From Oscillatoriales cyanobacterium M59_W2019_021 (GTDB lineage: Bacteria; Cyanobacteriota; Cyanobacteriia; Cyanobacteriales; Geitlerinemataceae): 43,904 nucleotides of DNA. The stretch is taken from the NCBI GenBank assembly GCA_015295945.1, contig DVED01000206.1, positions 1 to 43,904 of the forward strand, written 5' to 3'. A program made the translations under genes and the position numbers. Shown here one piece after another: positions 16,354 to 25,483 of this stretch (position 1 is its first letter; each line of letters starts with the position of its first letter). The notes under the pieces are model-generated. The model worked only from the letters and a program-made list of their open reading frames with translations. It was not told the origin of the DNA and did no database searches.

Positions 16354-19014
16354 ATGCCCCGTCTTTCCCCCGAACTCGATCCGCAAAACCTGTTCCCGTT
16401 TGCACTCGACGACTTTCAACTCGAGGCAATCGCCGCTCTGGATGCGAACAAATCGGTCATCGTTTGCGCGCCGACGGGTTCCGGGAAAACCTTAGTCGGA
16501 GAATACGCCATCTATCGCGCCTTGGCACGGGGAAAGCGCGTCTTTTATACGACCCCGCTTAAAGCCCTCTCCAACCAGAAATTACGAGACTTCCGCCAAC
16601 AATTCGGCGAGGATGCCGTGGGATTGCTCACTGGAGACGTCTCGGTAAATCGGGATGCGCCGATTCTGGTGATGACCACGGAAATTTTCCGGAATATGCT
16701 CTACGGGACGCCCATCGGCGAAGTGGGAACGTCGGTGATGGGGGTAGAAACCGTGGTTCTCGACGAGTGCCACTACATGAACGATCGCACTCGGGGGACG
16801 GTGTGGGAAGAATCGATTATCTACTGTCCGCCGGACATTCAACTGGTCGGATTGTCGGCAACCATCGCCAACAGCGCCCAACTCACCGATTGGATCGATG
16901 CCGTTCACGGACCGACGGAATTAATTTACTCCGAATATCGTCCCGTTCCCCTGCAATTTTACTTCGGCAATCGCAAAGGCGTCTTTCCCCTGCTCGATAA
17001 AACCCACAGCCAGCTCAATCCCCGCCTGCAACCGAAACCGGGAGAGAAAAACCGCAAGAAGGGAAAACGCCCCGAACCCCTCGCCGTCGGCTACATTCTC
17101 TCCCAACTCCACCAACGGGATATGCTGCCTGCCATTTACTTTATCTTCAGCCGCATGGGGTGCGATCGGGCGGTGCGCGATGCCGGAACCCTCGCCCTCG
17201 TTAACGAGTGGGAAGCCGCCCAACTCAAACAGCAAATCGACGAATTTTTAGCCCAAAATCCGGAAGCCGCCCGCCGGGAGCAAGTCGAACCCCTGTATCG
17301 CGGCATTGCCGCCCACCATGCCGGACTGTTACCCGCTTGGAAAATGCTGGTCGAGCAACTGTTTCAGCAAGGGTTAATTAAAGTGGTGTTCGCCACGGAA
17401 ACCCTGGCGGCGGGGATCAATATGCCCGCCCGCACCACGGTGATTTCCAGCCTTTCCAAGCGCACCGACGAGGGACACCGGATGCTGAAAGCGTCGGAGT
17501 TCTTGCAAATTGCCGGACGGGCGGGACGGCGAGGAATGGACGAACAGGGGTACGTGGTGACCCTGCAAACCCCCTTTGAAGGGGCGAAGGAAGCGGCACA
17601 TCTGGCAACGTCCAGTCCCGATCCCCTGGTGAGCCAGTTTACGCCCACCTACGGCATGGTGTTGAACCTGTTGCAAACCCACAGCCTCGACGAAGCCAAA
17701 GACCTGGTAGAGCGCAGTTTCGGGCAATACCTGGCAACGCTGGATTTGCGACCCCAACAACAAGCGATCGCCGATTTAGAGCGGGAACTCGGCGACGCCC
17801 AAGCCAAACTCGGTGACGCCGATCCCCAAGTCTTAGCCCGTTACGAAAAACTGCACGATCGCTTAAAAGAAGAACGACGCTTGCTCAAAACCCTGAAACG
17901 CCAAGCGGAAGAGATGCAGACTAAATCCCTGGCGATCGCCCTCAATTTCGCCGTTCCCGGCAGTTTGCTCAGTCTCAAAGGCAGTCACGTTCCCGTGTCC
18001 GAACCCCTCCCCGCCGTGTTGGTCGATAAAGTGTCAGGAGCGGGAAAATCGCCCTACCTGCTGTGCGTGGGCGCCGACAATCGCTGGTACGTCGTGACGG
18101 TCAAAGATGTCACGACACTGCACGGCGAGTTTCCCCGCCTCAGCGGTGTCGATGCCCTAGAACCCCCGCCAGAAATGCCCCTCAAACCCGGACAGTCTCG
18201 CAAAGGCAATCCCGAGACCGCAGCGGTGGTGGCGCAGATTCCCCAGTTGCCCCCGCCGGAAAAGGCTCCGGAAGTCGCCCAGTGGGTCGATCGGGTGGAA
18301 GAACTCGATGCCGAATTGCGGCAGCATCCCGCCCGTCAGTGGGGCGATCCGGGAACGCTAATCAAAGCTTGGAAGCGGGTCGATCGCCTGCAAACCGAAA
18401 TTCACGATCGCCGGCAAAAGGTAGAACGCAATCTCGCCTGTCACTGGGAAGAATTCCTCGACCTTCTAGAAATTCTCATTGCCTTCAACTGTTTGGAAGA
18501 GTCTCTCGTTCCCACCCCTTTAGGAGAAATTGCGGCGGCAATTCGCGGCGATAACGAACTGTGGCTGGGTTTGGCAATTTCCAGCACCGAACTCGACGCT
18601 CTCGATCCCCATCAATTTGCCTCTGCCTGCGCCGCACTGGTCACTGAATCTTCCCGTCCCGACAGTTGGACGAATTACGACCTTTCGCCCCAAGTAGACG
18701 CCGCTTTAGCCAAACTCAAGGGCATTCGTCGCAAGCTGTTTCAAATTCAATACCGCCACCAAGTCGCCTTCCCCGTGTGGTTGGAACGAGATTTGGTCGG
18801 GTTGGTCGAACAGTGGGCGCTGGGGGTCGAGTGGTCCGAACTTTGCGCCAATACCAGCCTCGACGAGGGCGATATCGTTCGCTTGCTCCGCCGCACCCTC
18901 GATTTTCTCTCCCAAATTCCCCACATTCCCCATATTCCCAACTCGGTTAAACAAAATGCGTACCGCGCCATGCAACTGATCGATCGCTTCCCCGTCAATG
19001 AAGCGGTCAATTAA
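16354..19014 (+). CDS. Superfamily 2 RNA helicase, Ski2/Mtr4-like (DExH)
   Basis: An 886-residue helicase. Motif I is APTGSGKT (39-46), motif II DECH (137-140), motif III SAT (168-170), and motif VI QIAGRAGRRG (385-394), which together are diagnostic of the Ski2-like group. The region after about 480 is a coiled-coil and beta-rich insertion matching the rRNA-processing arch domain, followed by the helical DSHCT-like C-terminus (QYRHQVAFPVWLERDLVGLVEQWALG). In chloroplasts the homologue ISE2 acts in RNA processing; the cyanobacterial protein is assumed to work in RNA metabolism. It is monocistronic here. Confidence 0.93.
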   Translation: MPRLSPELDPQNLFPFALDDFQLEAIAALDANKSVIVCAPTGSGKTLVGEYAIYRALARGKRVFYTTPLKALSNQKLRDFRQQFGEDAVGLLTGDVSVNRDAPILVMTTEIFRNMLYGTPIGEVGTSVMGVETVVLDECHYMNDRTRGTVWEESIIYCPPDIQLVGLSATIANSAQLTDWIDAVHGPTELIYSEYRPVPLQFYFGNRKGVFPLLDKTHSQLNPRLQPKPGEKNRKKGKRPEPLAVGYILSQLHQRDMLPAIYFIFSRMGCDRAVRDAGTLALVNEWEAAQLKQQIDEFLAQNPEAARREQVEPLYRGIAAHHAGLLPAWKMLVEQLFQQGLIKVVFATETLAAGINMPARTTVISSLSKRTDEGHRMLKASEFLQIAGRAGRRGMDEQGYVVTLQTPFEGAKEAAHLATSSPDPLVSQFTPTYGMVLNLLQTHSLDEAKDLVERSFGQYLATLDLRPQQQAIADLERELGDAQAKLGDADPQVLARYEKLHDRLKEERRLLKTLKRQAEEMQTKSLAIALNFAVPGSLLSLKGSHVPVSEPLPAVLVDKVSGAGKSPYLLCVGADNRWYVVTVKDVTTLHGEFPRLSGVDALEPPPEMPLKPGQSRKGNPETAAVVAQIPQLPPPEKAPEVAQWVDRVEELDAELRQHPARQWGDPGTLIKAWKRVDRLQTEIHDRRQKVERNLACHWEEFLDLLEILIAFNCLEESLVPTPLGEIAAAIRGDNELWLGLAISSTELDALDPHQFASACAALVTESSRPDSWTNYDLSPQVDAALAKLKGIRRKLFQIQYRHQVAFPVWLERDLVGLVEQWALGVEWSELCANTSLDEGDIVRLLRRTLDFLSQIPHIPHIPNSVKQNAYRAMQLIDRFPVNEAVN

Positions 19015-19103
19015 TGAAGGCGTTCAGAAGTCCGTACTGGCTCCGCATCCAAGATCTTGTAGGAGAGGGTTTTGGAGTTAAATTCGGATCGTTGCCCAAA
19101 CGT

Positions 19104-19123
19104 CTAGCTAAACCCGCCCCTAC
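19104..19123. repeat. Dispersed 20-base repeat, second copy
   Basis: CTAGCTAAACCCGCCCCTAC, identical to 13143-13162 and in the same orientation, in the otherwise featureless spacer between the helicase and TonB-like genes. Confidence 0.85.
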
Positions 19124-19238
19124 GACTCCCGATCGTATTTCTTTTCAAAAAATGAAGGGGATGGGAAATCACCCCACCCTAAAAACTGAGTAGGATTGTT
19201 ATATTTTTAATTGCTCCCCGCCAAGTTGAGATCGACCT

Positions 19239-20879
19239 ATGACACCCCCAAACCCCCCGATATCGCCTGCCGAGCCGTTGCCACCCGTTGCCCCCACATC
19301 GCGATCGCCATCGGGTCCCCAACGCCTGTTTAAAGCGTTATACAATCCCACCTATTTGGCGATCCTGGCGTCTGTCGGTCTTCACGGACTCGCCGTCGCT
19401 TCTTTACCCGTCGTGACCCCCATCATCACGGGGGGGGTCGCCAAACCCCAAGGACCGATCGAAACCAATATCGTCCAACTGACCCCTGCCGAAGCGGCTC
19501 GCGTGCGATCGGCATTCCCCGCCCCCAGAACGACCGCCCAACCTCCAGCATTTCCCTATTTCAATAATTCCAATTCCAATTCCAATTCGTCCTCATCCTT
19601 CGCACCTCCCCCGCTTTCTGGCGATCTCTCCAAATCCAGAACGAGACCCGATTGGGCGAGTATCTTGGGTGGCAACTCGTCGTCTGCGGACTCGTCAACA
19701 TCCGGCGGTTCTTCGAGAACTTCCTCGAATTGGGATACCGGAGAATCCGATGCTACTGGGAACGAATATTACGATTACTCGGGCAATGACTACACCTCGG
19801 GTGGCGGCTATGCTTATAATCCCGATGACTATGTGAATATCGAGGATTTTGTGAATTCGCCGCCACCGCCTCCTGAAGAAACTGAAACACCTGATAAAAA
19901 GAAGGTGACACAGCCCCAAAATCGGCAAGCGGCTAATAATGATGAGAACTCCGAAAATCGGGAAGTTGCCAACGCTAACAGCACGAGGAACAACTCATCC
20001 GAAAACCCAGAAATGGTGTCGGCAAACCCGATCGACCTCGGTACGATTCTCGGTCTGAGAACCGGGCAAGGACCGATTCAAGATCTCGAGGGAAACTATC
20101 CCGTTGAAATTGTGCGCCTCCCGAACGGTGAAACCAAATGGGTTCCTTTGGACAATCCAGTCGTCAATGCAGCACTCACATATACCTTTGACAAACTTCG
20201 ACCGCCTATTCCTCAAGAACCGGGTACGTACCGATTGACCGTTGAATACTCACCACCGGAATCCGACCCGAATACCAACGTAGCCGAAGACGATCCCAAT
20301 CCCACATCCCCAACGGACGATCCCGAAGCGATCGCTCTAGCAGAAGAGTTTCAAGATACCTATCCAGCACTGCCCATCGTACCCGCCCCCGCGATCGAGA
20401 TTCCCTACGAAGCTGCCCTGGCACCTGATGCGGGAAATCGGGCGCGAGTGGCTGGGATTTTCGATGCAGATGGTAATTTAGTAGACGTGCAATTGCTCGA
20501 AAGTACGGGCGACGAGTATCTGGACGAACTGGCACTCAACTCTGCTAAAGTTGGGTTTATGCCTGTCTCGCAAGCCACGCTTCAGACGATCGATGTGGTG
20601 TTCGATCTCTCCGGTAGCGAAGAACTCCCCACGGAGAAGCCAACGCCGCAACAGACTCCCGCACCCGCACCCGCAGCCCCCAATCCCAAACCCGCTCCGG
20701 AACCGTCGGAGGAATCCGCCCCCGAGTCCGAACCCGAACCCGAATGGGGCGACAAAGTACCTCCCAAAACCCCGATCAAACCGGAAGCAGTAGAGGAAGA
20801 ACCGACGATCGAATCCGATCCTCCGGTGAATCCTAAGAAAAAACCGATCGGTTCCCAGTCGGCATTACCGTCGTTGTAG
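19239..20879 (+). CDS. TonB-like energy transducer protein
   Basis: The 546-residue protein has a Pro-rich cytoplasmic N-terminus, one membrane helix (about 36-57, YLAILASVGLHGLAVASLP), a low-complexity periplasmic region rich in Ser, Asn, Tyr and Pro (about 100-260), and a TonB-type C-terminal domain (about 375-460; RARVAGIFDADGNLVDVQLLESTGDEYLDELAL split across strands). Unusually the domain is not terminal: an 85-residue Pro/Glu-rich tail follows (PAPAPAAPNPKPAPEPSEE). TonB proteins couple ExbBD proton motive force to outer-membrane receptors; no exbBD or receptor gene is near. Start ATG 19239 lacks a strong ribosome site. Confidence 0.82.
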   Translation: MTPPNPPISPAEPLPPVAPTSRSPSGPQRLFKALYNPTYLAILASVGLHGLAVASLPVVTPIITGGVAKPQGPIETNIVQLTPAEAARVRSAFPAPRTTAQPPAFPYFNNSNSNSNSSSSFAPPPLSGDLSKSRTRPDWASILGGNSSSADSSTSGGSSRTSSNWDTGESDATGNEYYDYSGNDYTSGGGYAYNPDDYVNIEDFVNSPPPPPEETETPDKKKVTQPQNRQAANNDENSENREVANANSTRNNSSENPEMVSANPIDLGTILGLRTGQGPIQDLEGNYPVEIVRLPNGETKWVPLDNPVVNAALTYTFDKLRPPIPQEPGTYRLTVEYSPPESDPNTNVAEDDPNPTSPTDDPEAIALAEEFQDTYPALPIVPAPAIEIPYEAALAPDAGNRARVAGIFDADGNLVDVQLLESTGDEYLDELALNSAKVGFMPVSQATLQTIDVVFDLSGSEELPTEKPTPQQTPAPAPAAPNPKPAPEPSEESAPESEPEPEWGDKVPPKTPIKPEAVEEEPTIESDPPVNPKKKPIGSQSALPSL

Positions 20880-20905
20880 TCATTGGGGATTTGGGGTTCG
20901 TCAAT

Positions 20906-20927
20906 TACCCATTACCCATAACATTAC
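20906..20927. repeat. CCCATTA heptamer tract
   Basis: Two to three CCCATTA/CCCATAA units between the convergent TonB-like and cytochrome genes, ending at the cytochrome stop codon. Confidence 0.7.
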
Positions 20928-21304
20928 TTCCAATTCGCCGCCGCTCGATCGAGAACGTATGCCGCTACGTCGGCAATTTCGGCTTCGGTGAGGCGATCGC
21001 CGTAAGCCGACATATTATTTTTACCATTGCGGACGATCTCGGCGATCGCTTCGGGGGAATCAAACCCGTTGCGTTTTAATGCCTTTTGCTTCAAATTCTT
21101 ACCCCGGCGGATGATATTGCCGCCGTTGGGATGGCATCCGGCACATTGCAGTTCGAAAACCCGTTCTCCGTTGCCGAGATCCGCCGCTAACGCCGTGGGT
21201 TGACACAACAGGGTCAAACACAGCCAACACCCTAAGGCAAGTGCCGCCAGGATTTGCCACAGAACTTTCGGGCGCGAACGAGTCTCGGGAATGTTAAAAT
21301 TCAT
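20924..21304 (-). CDS. Cytochrome c6-like (c553) electron carrier
   Basis: A 126-residue precursor with a signal peptide (hydrophobic core about 15-33, AxA cleavage near residue 40, ALA-AD), so it is exported to the thylakoid lumen or periplasm. The heme site is CAGCH (54-58) and the axial methionine is in NNMSAYG (Met98). VASYVLD-like terminal helix VAAYVLDRAAANW matches cytochrome c6. After the heme it reads NGGNIIRRGKNLK, which I recall from the divergent c6B/c6C group rather than the classical PetJ donor to photosystem I; that subgroup call is tentative. It is divergent from prxQ with only 41 bases between the start codons. Confidence 0.88.
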   Translation of the reverse strand: MNFNIPETRSRPKVLWQILAALALGCWLCLTLLCQPTALAADLGNGERVFELQCAGCHPNGGNIIRRGKNLKQKALKRNGFDSPEAIAEIVRNGKNNMSAYGDRLTEAEIADVAAYVLDRAAANWK

Positions 21305-21345
21305 AAACGTTAGAAAGCACGAAAACTTTTTAGGAGAGAGACTGT

Positions 21346-21780
21346 ATGTCTTTAGCAGTGGGTGCTGTTGCCCCAGAATTTACCGTCAAGGATACCAACG
21401 GCAACACCGTTAGCCTGTCCGACTTTAAAGGGAAAACGGTCGTTCTCTACTTCTATCCTAAAGATGATACCCCCGGTTGCACCAAGGAAGCCCAAGGTTT
21501 CCGCGATGCTTACCCCGAATATCAAGGCAAAGATATGGTGGTGTTGGGGGTTAGCATGGATGACGAAGCCTCTCACCAAGCCTTTACCGAGAAATACGGT
21601 TTGCCTTTCCAACTCCTCGCCGACACCGACGGTGCCATCACCAAAGCTTACGATGTTGATGGCGGCGGTTACTCCAAGCGAGTCACCTACGTCATCGACG
21701 GGGAAGGCAAGATTTCTAAGGTGTTCGATTCGGTGAATACGGCAACCCACGCCAAAGATATCTTAGCCGAAGTGGGCTAG
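21346..21780 (+). CDS. bcp: Peroxiredoxin Q (BCP family), lacking the resolving cysteine
   Basis: The 144-residue thiol peroxidase has the peroxidatic cysteine C45 in DTPGCTKEAQ. In most PrxQ/BCP proteins a resolving cysteine stands five residues later; here that position is Gln50, and no other cysteine is present, so it should act as a 1-Cys enzyme that needs an external thiol. VVLYFYPKDDTPGC is the family's hallmark. ATG 21346 has a clear TAGGAGAG ribosome site. It detoxifies hydrogen peroxide or alkyl hydroperoxides in the cytoplasm. Confidence 0.92.
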   Translation: MSLAVGAVAPEFTVKDTNGNTVSLSDFKGKTVVLYFYPKDDTPGCTKEAQGFRDAYPEYQGKDMVVLGVSMDDEASHQAFTEKYGLPFQLLADTDGAITKAYDVDGGGYSKRVTYVIDGEGKISKVFDSVNTATHAKDILAEVG

Positions 21781-21792
21781 AATGCCCGTTCG

Positions 21793-21835
21793 CCCTAGGG
21801 TTAGAGCACCGTTCTAACATGATTTTACCCTAGGG
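21793..21835. repeat. CCCTAGGGT inverted repeat
   Basis: CCCTAGGGT (21793-21801) pairs with ACCCTAGGG (21827-21835); an inner GTTAGA/TCTAAC stem is an alternative fold. Confidence 0.6.
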
Positions 21836-21838
21836 TTC

Positions 21839-21873
21839 GTCGTGAGGGCTAACCCCTCACGACCCGCGTTTTT
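21839..21873 (+). terminator. Intrinsic terminator after peroxiredoxin
   Basis: GTCGTGAGGG (21839-21848) pairs with CCCTCACGAC (21854-21863), five-base loop, then CCGCG and a five-T run. It ends about 20 bases before the next start codon. Confidence 0.65.
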
Positions 21874-21894
21874 AATCATTACAAACCACGATTA

Positions 21895-22458
21895 ATGACT
21901 ATCGAGATCGATCGCTTCCAAGATTTTTTCGATTGCTGCGTTGGCGACTGGAAAACCGAACGCACGTATCATTACATGACCCGCGCAGAAGTCGAGCGAT
22001 CGCACACGGATTTTGGCATTCATCCATTAACCTCAGACTTTAAAATTAAAGTTTTAAACGATAATAACTATCCCATTCCCGACAATCTCGATATTTTACC
22101 CGGATACCATCTCGAATTCGATACCGTTTCTGATAAAGGGGAACGAGTTTCGCAGCAACTCAACTTATTATTCGTTCCCAAAAGCCAAACCGGATCGACG
22201 ATCGAAGGAGATTATCTGCGCGATCGCGCCTACGAAGAAGCAAAGCCGATCGTTTCGAGCTTTCACTTCCATTTAGAAACGCGGGAATTGTTGATGAAAA
22301 CTTTCTACACTCGCGTCGTTTCGGTCGATTCGATTACCCTGATTAACCCCCATCTTCGCATTCGGAAAATTCTCAATTACGAACGCTCTCCCGAAGGCGA
22401 ACCTTTGGAAAATGTCATTTTAGTTGGGTTTGGCGTGGAACAGAAAGATGTGACTTGA
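21895..22458 (+). CDS. Phycobiliprotein lyase, CpcS/CpeS family
   Basis: The 187-residue protein begins with FQDFFDCCVGDWKTERTYHYM, the conserved opening of the CpcS/CpeS lipocalin-like lyases, and has the later strand motifs DYLRDRAYEEAKPIVSSFHF and TFYTRVVSVDSITLINPHLRIRKI. These enzymes attach phycocyanobilin or phycoerythrobilin to cysteines of phycobiliproteins. Its sequence differs from the classical CpcS, CpcU and CpeS forms I recall, so the exact subtype is left open. No phycobiliprotein structural gene is in the window. A heptamer tract separates it from the ferredoxin gene downstream. Confidence 0.85.
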   Translation: MTIEIDRFQDFFDCCVGDWKTERTYHYMTRAEVERSHTDFGIHPLTSDFKIKVLNDNNYPIPDNLDILPGYHLEFDTVSDKGERVSQQLNLLFVPKSQTGSTIEGDYLRDRAYEEAKPIVSSFHFHLETRELLMKTFYTRVVSVDSITLINPHLRIRKILNYERSPEGEPLENVILVGFGVEQKDVT

Positions 22459-22519
22459 GGTAATTGGTAATTGACGATCGACTTTTAGTACCTAACAACT
22501 AGCAACTAGCAACGAACCA

Positions 22520-22840
22520 ATGACCGTTTATCAAGTTCGACTACTGAATTCCGATCTCGAAATCGATCAAACGCTACAAGTTCCGGCAGGAGAATATATC
22601 CTCGATATTGCCGAAGAAGAAGGCATTCGTCTCCCCGCCGGATGCCGTCAAGGTGACTGTTCTGCCTGTGTGGTGAAGTTGGTTAGCGGAGAACTCGACC
22701 AAAGCGAACAGAAATTTCTAAAACTCTCAGAACTCGAAGCAGGATACCGGATTATCTGCGTGGGAACGCCCCTTTCTGATTGTACGATCGAAACCCATCA
22801 AGAAGGCATTTTGTATCAATCTTCATTATATTATGGGTAA
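22520..22840 (+). CDS. Plant-type [2Fe-2S] ferredoxin
   Basis: A 106-residue ferredoxin with ligands C42, C47, C50 and C80 in the standard CX4CX2C-X29-C spacing (GCRQGDCSACVVK and YRIICVG). The surrounding residues (RQGD rather than the RAGA usual in PetF) and an eight-residue tail after the canonical end (ILYQSSLYYG region) show it is an alternative ferredoxin rather than the main photosynthetic one. Its electron partner is not known. Gene order lyase, ferredoxin, menB all on the plus strand, with repeat-filled spacers. Confidence 0.9.
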   Translation: MTVYQVRLLNSDLEIDQTLQVPAGEYILDIAEEEGIRLPAGCRQGDCSACVVKLVSGELDQSEQKFLKLSELEAGYRIICVGTPLSDCTIETHQEGILYQSSLYYG

Positions 22841-22942
22841 TAGGTAATTGGTAATGGGTAATTGGCAATGGACGATCGGAAACGGTTAGTCGTTAAAACA
22901 AACCAATAACCAACCCCAAACCCCAAACCCCAAACCCCAAAT
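22841..22942. repeat. Heptamer tracts between ferredoxin and menB
   Basis: GGTAATT/GGGTAAT units at 22841-22877, then CCCCAAA units at 22907-22942, together occupying most of the 113-base spacer. The CCCCAAA part is the complement of the GGGGTTT tract at 13068. Confidence 0.85.
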
Positions 22943-22953
22943 TCCCAAATAAA

Positions 22954-23790
22954 ATGACCGATATTAACTGGCAAACAGCTAAAACTTACGAAGATATTCT
23001 CTATGATAAAGCCGATGGGATTGCTAAAATTACCATCAACCGCCCGCACAAACGCAATGCCTTTCGTCCGAAAACGGTTTTCGAACTCTACGATGCCTTT
23101 GCCGATGCCCGAGAAGATATGCAAATTGGGGTGGTTCTGCTAACGGGTTATGGACCCCATACGGATGGGAAATATGCGTTTTGTTCCGGCGGGGATCAAA
23201 GCGTTCGCGGTCATGCCGGATATGTCGATGATGGCGGCGTTCCCCGATTGAATGTATTGGATTTGCAACGTTTGATTCGATCGATGCCCAAAGTGGTTAT
23301 TGCTTTGGTTGCCGGATATGCCATTGGTGGCGGTCATGTTTTACACTTGATTTGCGATCTGACTATTGCTGCCGATAATGCCATTTTCGGACAAACCGGT
23401 CCCAAAGTTGGCAGTTTCGATGGTGGGTTTGGCGCGAGTTATCTCGCTCGGATTGTCGGGCAGAAGAAAGCAAGAGAAATTTGGTTTCTGTGCCGTCAAT
23501 ATAACGCCCAACAAGCTTTAGAGATGGGGTTGATTAATTGTATCGTTCCGGTCGATCGCCTGGAAGCAGAAGGCATTCAATGGGCACAGGAAATCTTAGA
23601 GAAAAGTCCGATCGCCATTCGCTGTCTCAAAGCCGCATTTAACGCCGATTGCGACGGTCAAGCGGGATTGCAGGAACTCGCCGGAAATGCGACGTTGTTG
23701 TACTACATGACCGAAGAAGGTGCGGAAGGAAAACAAGCCTTTTTAGAGAAGCGAAAACCCGATTTTCGTCAATATCCTTGGTTGCCGTAA
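22954..23790 (+). CDS. menB: 1,4-dihydroxy-2-naphthoyl-CoA synthase
   Basis: The 278-residue crotonase-fold enzyme closes the second ring in phylloquinone (vitamin K1) synthesis, needed for photosystem I. It has the opening [16 protein letters not shown], the oxyanion-hole segments [10 protein letters not shown] and [23 protein letters not shown], the active-site region [19 protein letters not shown] and the C-terminal signature [13 protein letters not shown], all diagnostic of MenB. Length matches the family. No other men genes are nearby. Confidence 0.96.
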   Translation: MTDINWQTAKTYEDILYDKADGIAKITINRPHKRNAFRPKTVFELYDAFADAREDMQIGVVLLTGYGPHTDGKYAFCSGGDQSVRGHAGYVDDGGVPRLNVLDLQRLIRSMPKVVIALVAGYAIGGGHVLHLICDLTIAADNAIFGQTGPKVGSFDGGFGASYLARIVGQKKAREIWFLCRQYNAQQALEMGLINCIVPVDRLEAEGIQWAQEILEKSPIAIRCLKAAFNADCDGQAGLQELAGNATLLYYMTEEGAEGKQAFLEKRKPDFRQYPWLP

Positions 23791-23863
23791 ATTCGGTTCT
23801 CGCCAGAATTGAGGGTATATGAGCCGTTGAATCACCAATACCCAGCAACGAACAACTAACCCA

Positions 23864-25336
23864 TTACGATAAACGATCGGGTTTGTGCAGTCCCCAAAAG
23901 ATTGCCGCGATCGCCGCTGCTGCCACCGACAAGACTGCCATCACTTGAAACGCGATCTGTACTCCCACCACTAATGCCTCCACGGGAGCTTGAGTGACAT
24001 CGAGATCGGGAGTGAGTTGGGCGCTAGCGATCGCGATCGAGGAAAAGAGAATGCCGACGAGGGGAACGCCTGCGGTTTGTCCCAAAATGCGAGATAGCGA
24101 CAACAATCCCGAAGCCAAACCCAAATGATCGGGCGGTGCGGCTCCCATAATAGTGCTATTATTGGGCGATTGGAAGAGTCCGACACCGAGAGCGTAGGGA
24201 ACGACTCCGGCAATATAGATCGGTAAGGTTAATTGGGCGTCGAAACCGCCCATCAAAAAACACCCCAAGGCGATCGACAGTAACCCGACTAAGCTGACAA
24301 TCCGCGTCCCGCAACGATCGGCAAGAACCCCCGCGATGGGAGCGGTCAAGACGATAATTGCCGGAGGAATTGCCAACAACAACCCCGCCCGATCGGCGCT
24401 GTAATGTTTCACCCATTGGAGGAAAAAGGGCAAGATAAAAATGGCGCCCGCCATGACGAAATTGCCGATGAAGCGCAACGCCAATCCCAAGCTGAACTCG
24501 ACAGAACGAAAGAGTTTCAGATCGAGCATCGGTTCGGGCAACCGCAGTTCGAGAAGCAAAAAACCGACGAAACCCATTGCAGAGATGACCAGCAAGGCGA
24601 TCGCCCCCACCGAGTCGAAACCCTCGCTCTGAACTCGGGTCATCCCCAGGCTAAAACCCGTTAAGACCAGGCTCAGAATCAGCGTTCCCGCCCAATCGAA
24701 GCGTTGGGAAATACCGCTACCTGCCGATGGGGGGACGAGACGGGCAACCATCAAAGTGCCAACAAGACCGATGGGAACGTTAATCCAAAAAATCAGGGGC
24801 CAATCTCCCCAGGCAACGAGCAACCCGCCGACCGTCGGACCGAGCATGATTCCCAACCCGAAAACTCCCGCACGGATGCCCAATCCCAGTCCCCGTTGTT
24901 CGGGGGGAAAGATTTCCACGATCGCTGCCGTTCCCAGTCCCGACAGAAAAGCCGCACCGATGCCCTGGAGGAAGCGAAAGGCGATCGCCCATTCTACGGT
25001 GGGAGACAGGGCGCACAGCAGCGAACCAACGGTGAAAACGACCATTCCCAGGATGTACAGTCGCTTTTTACTGAAAATATCCCCCAATTTTGCCGCACTC
25101 AAGACGAAAACGGCGATCGCCAGCAGATAGCTCAACACTACCCATTGAATGGTGACGAAATCCGTGTGGAGCGACTCCACCATCACGGGAAGGGCGAGGT
25201 TGACGATATAGACATCTAAAGCGAAGAGGAAAACCCCCATGCTGATGCCCAGCATTGCTCCCCATTTCGCCCACGCTTGAGGTTCGCGCCTCGAAGGACT
25301 GACTGCCTCTGCCTGAATTTTGGGTATAACGACCAT
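23864..25336 (-). CDS. MFS drug transporter, DHA2 family (14 TM)
   Basis: A 490-residue inner-membrane exporter of the EmrB/QacA type. TM1 is followed by FALDVYIVNLALPVM (the DHA2 motif LDxTIVNVALP), motif A is GKLGD-like (AAKLGDIFSKKRLY) and motif C-like glycines occur in GLGIMLGPTVGG. About 14 hydrophobic segments can be counted. ATG at 25334-25336 is preferred to a TTG six codons upstream. No regulator or membrane-fusion partner is adjacent. Substrate unknown; it is likely proton-driven efflux. Confidence 0.9.
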   Translation of the reverse strand: MVVIPKIQAEAVSPSRREPQAWAKWGAMLGISMGVFLFALDVYIVNLALPVMVESLHTDFVTIQWVVLSYLLAIAVFVLSAAKLGDIFSKKRLYILGMVVFTVGSLLCALSPTVEWAIAFRFLQGIGAAFLSGLGTAAIVEIFPPEQRGLGLGIRAGVFGLGIMLGPTVGGLLVAWGDWPLIFWINVPIGLVGTLMVARLVPPSAGSGISQRFDWAGTLILSLVLTGFSLGMTRVQSEGFDSVGAIALLVISAMGFVGFLLLELRLPEPMLDLKLFRSVEFSLGLALRFIGNFVMAGAIFILPFFLQWVKHYSADRAGLLLAIPPAIIVLTAPIAGVLADRCGTRIVSLVGLLSIALGCFLMGGFDAQLTLPIYIAGVVPYALGVGLFQSPNNSTIMGAAPPDHLGLASGLLSLSRILGQTAGVPLVGILFSSIAIASAQLTPDLDVTQAPVEALVVGVQIAFQVMAVLSVAAAAIAAIFWGLHKPDRLS

Positions 25337-25483
25337 ATGTGGATGGCTTTGCAACGAAAACTTGAAATATTATTAACAATTATAACTTTTTATGGTAGAT
25401 ATGTGTAGAAAATGACGATATTGCAAAGCTAGACGATCGTTGCTCATTTGCATTCGCGGGATTTGATATTTTGTTGACAGAGG

